NCBI GenBank assembly: GCA_934699305.1
Contig: CAKUWM010000033.1
Span: 1-15,820 of the forward strand
DNA: 15,820 nucleotides
Source of the DNA: an uncultured Saprospiraceae bacterium
GTDB lineage: Bacteria > Bacteroidota > Bacteroidia > Chitinophagales > Saprospiraceae
Direction: 5' to 3'
How positions within the stretch are numbered: the first letter of the stretch is position 1; each line of letters begins with the position of its first letter. Positions 15,311-15,820 of the stretch are shown in pieces. The translations under genes and the position numbers were made by a program. The notes beneath the pieces are model-generated. The model made no database searches and was not told the DNA's origin. It saw only the letters and a program-made list of their open reading frames with translations.

Positions 15311-15820
15311 CTACTTCAATTTTATCATAACTGTCTGTCCCGTCACATCAGCTCCGGGAGGTATATCTTGTTGTGCTACTCTGCCATAGCCTTCTACTTC
15401 AACCTTTAATCCATACGTTTCAAGTGCATATACTGCATCTTTCAACCCCATCCCTTTCACATCAGGAACTTTATTGGAGGGTTGTGACATAGGTATTAAC
15501 CGCACTTCAGATTCACCTCTGTCCGTAATCACAAAATCACTTGTCTTACCTTTCAAATATACCGGCACGCCCAATCGATTGAAAACGCTTAAATAATCAC
15601 TCCCAATTCCTTTTTCGCCGGACGGCAATAGATTTGAGAATGCTGTTACACTATTATCCGGTGTAAACACTTTGAAAAATTTAGGGTCAAATGACAATAT
15701 CTTATCTGCGATGGACTTAAAAACAGGTAATGCTACTTCTGCACCATGATATCCATGTACTTTAGGCTCAGTTATCATTACACAAATTGAATAAATCGGA
15801 TCCTCAGCCGGGAAATACCC
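15311..15820 (-). CDS. ftsI: Septal penicillin-binding protein FtsI, C-terminal part with PASTA domain (5' truncated by window edge)
   Basis: The frame stays open to the window edge, so the ATG at 15778 is internal and only the last 169 residues are seen. They begin GYFPAEDPIYSICVM, the end of a class B transpeptidase domain (the strand after the KTG motif), followed by GYHGAEVALPVFKSIADK, which is typical of FtsI/PBP3. The last 60 or so residues (from VPDVKGMGLKDAVYALE to GQTVMIKLK) form one PASTA domain, seen in FtsI of Bacteroidota. The active-site SxxK, SxN and KTG motifs lie outside the window. The protein would cross-link septal peptidoglycan in complex with FtsW. murE follows after 7 nt. 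Confidence 0.92.
   Translation of the reverse strand, partial: GYFPAEDPIYSICVMITEPKVHGYHGAEVALPVFKSIADKILSFDPKFFKVFTPDNSVTAFSNLLPSGEKGIGSDYLSVFNRLGVPVYLKGKTSDFVITDRGESEVRLIPMSQPSNKVPDVKGMGLKDAVYALETYGLKVEVEGYGRVAQQDIPPGADVTGQTVMIKLK

Noticed and set aside
15776..15778. ATG as the start of a separate 155-residue PASTA protein
   Set aside because: The frame continues upstream to the window edge with typical FtsI sequence (GYFPAEDPIYS), so it is the C-terminal part of FtsI.
3588..15820. Numerous plus-strand open frames of 60-140 codons opposite the dcw genes
   Set aside because: They lie antisense to strongly conserved genes with intact motifs, and none shows a recognisable protein family.

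Overview
The window carries most of a division and cell wall (dcw) gene cluster on the minus strand, facing the 3' end of a large secreted repeat protein on the plus strand. The organism is almost certainly a member of the Bacteroidota. The evidence is the type IX secretion (T9SS) C-terminal sorting domain and the Cys-rich and SGPGGFTST-type Ig-like repeats of the plus-strand protein. Supporting signs are a PASTA domain on FtsI, a MraY of about 420 residues with an enlarged extracytoplasmic loop, an FtsZ ending in an NDSPFLRDIAD-like tail, A/T-rich gene starts without strong Shine-Dalgarno sequences, and AT-rich DNA. A Chitinophagia- or Saprospiria-like lineage is a guess from the repeat types. 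I cannot name a genus.

Layout. Bases 1-3057 (+) hold the 3' part of a large exported, probably cell-surface or adhesin-like protein. It has three exact 111-residue Cys-rich repeats, one further Ig/PKD-like domain, six exact 79-residue Ig-like repeats and a YPNPA-type T9SS sorting domain. Its intrinsic terminator is at 3087-3115. Bases 3116-3587 hold no convincing gene but contain several inverted repeats and a probable (bidirectional) terminator. From 15820 down to 3588, all on the minus strand and in transcription order, come ftsI (3' end only), murE, a 228-bp gap with a structured element and a possible 43-codon ORF, mraY, murD, ftsW, murG, murC, ftsQ, ftsA and ftsZ.

How the genes work together. 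MurC, MurD and MurE add L-Ala, D-Glu and (from its DNPR motif) meso-diaminopimelate to UDP-MurNAc. MraY and MurG build lipid I and lipid II at the membrane. FtsW with FtsI polymerises and cross-links septal peptidoglycan. FtsQ links the periplasmic machinery to the cytoplasmic ring of FtsZ and its membrane anchor FtsA. The tight packing, with 4-nt ATGA overlaps at ftsW/murG, murG/murC and murC/ftsQ, indicates one transcription unit with translational coupling. mraZ, rsmH and ftsL would be expected beyond the right edge. murF, murB, ddl and ftsB are not in the visible part.

I found no mobile element, CRISPR array, tRNA, rRNA or clear novel multi-gene system. The parts least explained by known genes are the murE-mraY gap (stem plus T-tract and a TAATG-coupled small ORF), the hairpin-rich gap after ftsZ, and the highly regular repeat architecture of the T9SS protein.
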